A DNA stretch of 24,029 nucleotides from Propionibacterium sp. (GTDB lineage: Bacteria > Actinomycetota > Actinomycetes > Propionibacteriales > Propionibacteriaceae), in NCBI GenBank assembly GCA_012837465.1, contig DURG01000300.1, positions 1-24,029 of the forward strand, in the 5' to 3' direction. Below, piece by piece: positions 21,610 to 24,029 of this stretch. The notes beneath the pieces were generated by a model. It ran no database searches. It saw only the letters and a program-made list of their open reading frames with translations, and was not told the origin of the DNA. Within the stretch, counting starts at the first letter, position 1. Each line of letters opens with the position of its first letter. Made by a program: the position numbers and the translations under genes.

Positions 21610-21796
21610 GGCCTTGACTCCGCCGGGTCCGGGAAGCACCAAGGCGCGAGCCTCATGGTCGTTCTGGGCGGGCGACGTTGCGGGGTGCGGGGTCGGGCTC
21701 AAAAGATAAGCTCGCGCCCTGCTACTTCCCGGCCCGACGTCATCGTTGCGCTGGCTGATGGTTGCGTCCGCTGCTGTGGCCGCCCCTTGGAAAGGG
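21610..21796. repeat. Hairpin-containing repeat, copy 2 of a roughly 188-bp tandem unit
   Basis: The second copy begins with the same GGCCTTGACTCCGCCGGGTC as copy 1. A 44-bp block (21643-21686) is identical to 21455-21498. Its arms are 21629-21651 and 21710-21732, inverted with three mismatches over 23 nt, so the hairpin is more worn than in copy 1. The 3' portion after GACGTC (21736-21741) still shares CCGCTGCTGTGG with copy 1. The exact right boundary is uncertain (about 21770-21796). It ends next to the sodA terminator. Confidence 0.8.
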
Positions 21797-21797
21797 G

Positions 21798-21829
21798 AGA
21801 CCCCGAGCCCAAGGGCCCGGGGTCTTCTT
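21798..21829 (-). terminator. Terminator of sodA (probably bidirectional)
   Basis: GACCCCG (21799-21805) pairs with CGGGGTC (21818-21824). The stem continues as GCCC (21807-21810) with GGGC (21813-21816), past one A-C mismatch. It lies 16 bases beyond the sodA stop on the minus strand. The plus strand continues with TTCTT and the minus strand with a C/T-rich run, so it may stop transcription from both convergent sides. Confidence 0.7.
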
Positions 21830-21844
21830 GGCGATTCGGATGAA

Positions 21845-22456
21845 TCAGTAGGTGATCTCAGCCTTCTTCGCGGCGGCGAGGCGAGCCTCGACGTCGGTCC
21901 AGTTGACGACGTTCCACCACGCGTCGGCGTAATCGGCCTTCACGTTCTTGTACTGCAGGTAGAAGGCGTGCTCCCACATGTCGAGCTGCAGGATGGGCAG
22001 CTGGCCGACCGGCACGTTGGCCTGCTGGTCGTACAGCTGGTGCAGGTTGAGGCGCTTGCCCAGGGTGTCCCAGACCAGCATGGCCCAACCGGAGCCCTGG
22101 ATGCCGTTGGCGGCAGCGGTGAACTGCTTCTTGAAGGCGTCGAAGGAGCCGAAGAACTCGCCCAGCGCGTCAGCGACGGCGCCGGTGGGCTCGCCGCCAC
22201 CCTCGGGCGACATGTTCTTCCAGAACACCGAGTGGTTGATGTGGCCACCCAGGTTGAACGCGAGGTCCTTCTCCAGCTTGGCAATGGTGCCGTGTTCGCC
22301 CTTGTCGCGAGCCTCGGCGAGGGCCTCGAGCGCGGTGTTGGCGCCCTTCACGTAGGCGGCATGGTGCTTGCTGTGGTGCAGCTCCATGATCTCCGGGGCG
22401 ATGTGCGGGGCGAGTGCGCCGTAGTCGTAATCGAGATCGGGCAGGGTGTAGGTCAT
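21845..22456 (-). CDS. sodA: Superoxide dismutase, Fe/Mn family
   Basis: A 203-residue enzyme dismutating superoxide to oxygen and hydrogen peroxide. Metal ligands are H27 (MELHHSKHH), H75 (GGHINHSVFW), D159 and H163 (LDMWEHAFYLQY). The segment KADYADAWWNVVNWTDVEAR is the family C-terminus. The sequence is close to what I recall of the propionibacterial cambialistic SOD, which works with Fe or Mn; residues here do not decide the metal. The ATG at 22456 with AAGGAG upstream on the minus strand gives the standard N-terminus, so an extension of five residues is rejected. A candidate -10 TAGGAT lies at 22509-22504. There is no signal peptide, so it is probably cytosolic. Confidence 0.96.
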   Translation of the reverse strand: MTYTLPDLDYDYGALAPHIAPEIMELHHSKHHAAYVKGANTALEALAEARDKGEHGTIAKLEKDLAFNLGGHINHSVFWKNMSPEGGGEPTGAVADALGEFFGSFDAFKKQFTAAANGIQGSGWAMLVWDTLGKRLNLHQLYDQQANVPVGQLPILQLDMWEHAFYLQYKNVKADYADAWWNVVNWTDVEARLAAAKKAEITY

Positions 22457-22503
22457 GGATGACTCCTTCACGAGACTCGCGCGTGAGCGCGCTGACGATT
22501 CCC

Positions 22504-22535
22504 ATCCTATGCGGCCTCGATAATCGCCGCTTCAA
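22504..22535 (-). promoter_or_regulatory. Possible promoter of sodA
   Basis: On the minus strand TTGAAG (22535-22530) and TAGGAT (22509-22504) lie 20 bp apart, longer than ideal, so only the -10 is persuasive. The leader would be about 40 nt, carrying a small CGCGC-GTGA-GCGCG hairpin (22478-22491) before the Shine-Dalgarno. The remaining gap up to 22576 shows no other clear element. Confidence 0.35.
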
Positions 22536-22576
22536 CTTTCGGGGTGGTCGTCCCTCGATACACGTTCGTTCGTTCC

Positions 22577-23176
22577 TCACGAATGCACTCGGGACCCGGT
22601 CTTCAGGACGCGGAAGCCCTTCGCCGAGGCCACGCGCTGCGTCGGGAAGCCCTGGTCGTTGAGCCAACGCTGGAGTGAATCGCCGCCGAGGTTCTTGCCC
22701 ACCACCAGCCAGGCGACTCCATCGTCGGCGAGCCGCGGCAGCCAGGTGAGCAGCAGTTCGTGCAGGGCGTCCTTGCCGATCCGGATGGGCGGGTTCGACC
22801 AGATCTCGTCGTAGCGCGTCGCCTCGTCGACCTCGTCCGGGGCCATGGCGCGGATCCGATCGGCGACCCCGTGTCGCTCGGCGTTCATCCGCGTGAGCTC
22901 CACGGCGCGGGCGTTGACGTCCACCGCGTCGACGGTGATGCCCGGCGTCGCGACCGCCAGCCCGACGGCGATCGTGCCGACGCCGCAGCCCAGGTCCAGC
23001 ACGTGACCGGTCTCGGGGGGATCCACCTCGCGGAGCAGCACGCTGGTGCCCAAGTCCAGCTTGTGGCCGGAGAACACGCCGCGGGAGGCGGTGAAGGTGA
23101 GGTCGTTGCCGAAGACGGTGGCCTTGAACTCGTGGGTGACCAGCGGCTCGTCGGGCGTGTGGAAGTAGTGGCTCAT
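22577..23176 (-). CDS. RsmC-like class I SAM-dependent methyltransferase
   Basis: A 199-residue single-domain methyltransferase of the MTS (PF05175) group. Motif I is LDLGCGVG (60-67), with an acidic loop at AVDVN (85-89), and motif IV is NPPIRIGK (128-135), the N-P-P-F/I-like signature of enzymes methylating exocyclic amino groups of guanine or adenine. The N-terminal stretch (VFSGHKLDLGTSVLL) matches the family entry to the domain. It lacks the inactive N-terminal half of E. coli RsmC (16S rRNA G1207). The start ATG at 23176 overlaps the truA stop (ATGA), so it is translationally coupled to a tRNA-modification gene, which supports an RNA substrate. G1207 of 16S rRNA is the first hypothesis. 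Confidence 0.82.
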   Translation of the reverse strand: MSHYFHTPDEPLVTHEFKATVFGNDLTFTASRGVFSGHKLDLGTSVLLREVDPPETGHVLDLGCGVGTIAVGLAVATPGITVDAVDVNARAVELTRMNAERHGVADRIRAMAPDEVDEATRYDEIWSNPPIRIGKDALHELLLTWLPRLADDGVAWLVVGKNLGGDSLQRWLNDQGFPTQRVASAKGFRVLKTGSRVHS

Positions 23177-23976
23177 GAATCCTCCAGGGAACGCCTCGCG
23201 CGGGCCTCCTCGGCGCGGGCGGCGAGTTGGTCGTCGGGCGGGTAGCCCACCTCTTCGAGGGTGAGGCCTCTGGCGGGCATGACCTGGACCTCGCCGTGGC
23301 GCACTTGGCTGGCGGCCACCTCCTCGAGCCACGCCAGCGTACGGTGGCCGTCGGCGACCGACGTGAGCGCCCCCACCACGGAGCGCACCATGGAGTGGCA
23401 GAAGGCATCTGCCAGCAGGTGGATCTCAACGGTGCCGTCGTCGCGGCGCTCGGCGTGGAGTTCGCGCAGGTGGCGGATCGTGGTGGCGCCTGCTCGGGGC
23501 TTGCAGAAGGCGGCGAAGTCGCGCAGCCCGATGAGCAACTGCGCTCCGGCGTTGAGGGCGCCCACGTCCACGGGCTGGCGCACCGGCGTCACGTGCCCGC
23601 GCAGCAACGGGTCCGCCACCTGGTCGCTGAGCCGGTAGCAGTAGCGCCGCCAGATCGCCGAGAAGCGCGCGTCGAAACCCTGCGGGGCGGGCGAGACGCG
23701 ACGGATCGCGATGTCTTCGCGCAGCACCCTGCGGAGGCGGCGTTGGAGCGTGGCGGACGGATCCTCGTCGAGGTCGAGGTCGACGTGGCAGGTCTGGCGC
23801 CGGGCGTGCACCCCGGCGTCCGTGCGGCCCGCCACCACCAGCGACGGCGGCCCACCCAGGCGCAGCACCTTGCCGATCCACTCCTCGAGCGTCCCCTGCA
23901 CGGTGCGCAGCCCCGGCTGGGCCGCCCAGCCGTGGAAGTCGGTGCCGTCGTAGGCCAGGTCAATCCTGAGGCGCAT
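23173..23976 (-). CDS. truA: tRNA pseudouridine synthase A
   Basis: A 267-residue enzyme making pseudouridine at positions 38-40 of the tRNA anticodon arm. It begins MRLRIDLAYDGTDFHGWAAQ. The catalytic aspartate D53 is in AGRTDAGVHA, followed by RRYCYRL and the C-terminal DAFCHSMVRSVVGALTSVAD, all standard TruA segments. The ATG at 23976 gives the canonical N-terminus. In many actinobacteria truA follows rplQ; here an ABC importer, glycan genes and sodA lie between, and truA is on the opposite strand, so the locus has been rearranged relative to that arrangement. It is the first complete gene of a minus-strand unit with the methyltransferase. Confidence 0.97.
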   Translation of the reverse strand: MRLRIDLAYDGTDFHGWAAQPGLRTVQGTLEEWIGKVLRLGGPPSLVVAGRTDAGVHARRQTCHVDLDLDEDPSATLQRRLRRVLREDIAIRRVSPAPQGFDARFSAIWRRYCYRLSDQVADPLLRGHVTPVRQPVDVGALNAGAQLLIGLRDFAAFCKPRAGATTIRHLRELHAERRDDGTVEIHLLADAFCHSMVRSVVGALTSVADGHRTLAWLEEVAASQVRHGEVQVMPARGLTLEEVGYPPDDQLAARAEEARARRSLEDS

Positions 23977-24028
23977 CGGCCCTCCGGTACGTCAGGTCGT
24001 GGACCGTCCTGCCCGCCGCGAGCCCCTT
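23960..24028 (-). CDS. Possible C-terminal end of an upstream minus-strand gene (partial)
   Basis: One minus-strand frame is open from the window edge to a TGA at 23962-23960, encoding a tail reading GRTVHDLTYRRADAPQD. It would overlap the truA start by 17 bases, a plausible coupling distance. Another frame is also open at the edge, and 22 codons is far too little to identify a product. It is listed only because no truA promoter is visible in the remaining 53 bases, so truA may be downstream in an operon. Confidence 0.25.
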   Translation of the reverse strand, partial: KGLAAGRTVHDLTYRRADAPQD

Positions 24029-24029
24029 G

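Noticed and set aside
21465..21702. Short repeated open frames within the tandem repeat region (both strands)
   Set aside because: They only mirror the DNA repeat, lack ribosome-binding sites and show no recognisable domain, so they are not called as genes.
21422..21741. CRISPR array
   Set aside because: There are only two units, each about 188 bp with internal inverted arms. Direct repeats and spacers of CRISPR size are absent, and there are no cas genes.

Overview
The window is a GC-rich stretch with strong G/C bias at third codon positions. It carries the spc and alpha ribosomal-protein clusters of a high-GC Gram-positive bacterium (Actinomycetota). Pointers to this group are a zinc-ribbon S14, a short adenylate kinase without a zinc LID, an L17 with a long acidic tail, TANNNT -10 boxes placed directly against start codons, and a superoxide dismutase that resembles, from memory, the propionibacterial cambialistic enzyme. 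A member of the Propionibacteriaceae or a relative is my best guess, but it was not tested by any search.

Layout. (1) 1-2146: the end of a probable FAD/NAD(P)-binding oxidoreductase, translationally coupled to a Y4yA-type fold-III PLP enzyme. This pair sits where rpsQ usually precedes rplN. (2) 2148-6661: a promoter and a structured leader, then rplN-rplX-rplE-rpsN-rpsH-rplF-rplR-rpsE-rpmD-rplO, ending in a strong hairpin. (3) 6702-9497: a separate promoter, then secY-adk-map with overlapping start and stop codons. (4) 9516-11117: a DUF1707 membrane protein, a membrane-anchored zinc metallopeptidase and, on the minus strand, a YciI-like protein. (5) 11157-11536: infA with its own promoter and terminator. 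(6) 11562-12101: a minus-strand hotdog thioesterase separating infA from rpmJ. (7) 12189-15910: a promoter, then rpmJ-rpsM-rpsK-rpsD-rpoA-rplQ with two highly structured spacers and a textbook terminator. (8) 15940-19625: an ABC importer of the TrpXYZ type with two tandem paralogous lipoprotein receptors, a permease and an ATPase. (9) 19644-21406: a GT4 glycosyltransferase coupled to a transglutaminase/NAT-like membrane protein. (10) 21422-21796: two tandem copies of a roughly 188-bp repeat, each containing a 23-nt inverted repeat. (11) Minus strand: sodA, then an RsmC-like methyltransferase coupled to truA. The last bases may hold the end of one more gene.

How it fits together. Most of the window is translation machinery: ribosomal proteins, IF-1, SecY, methionine aminopeptidase, the RNA polymerase alpha subunit, and rRNA/tRNA modification enzymes. 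Accessory genes sit in the joints between the ribosomal units. Four of these accessory genes (9528, 11117, 12101, 19644) appear to have leaderless promoters, whereas the ribosomal units have 5' leaders with hairpins. The items most worth a second look are the tandem hairpin repeats, the rpsM and rpoA leader structures, the paired palindromes upstream of the thioesterase, the transglutaminase-like protein with Ser at the apparent nucleophile position, and the PLP/FAD enzyme pair at the head of the spc operon. I found no rRNA, tRNA, insertion sequence or CRISPR array.
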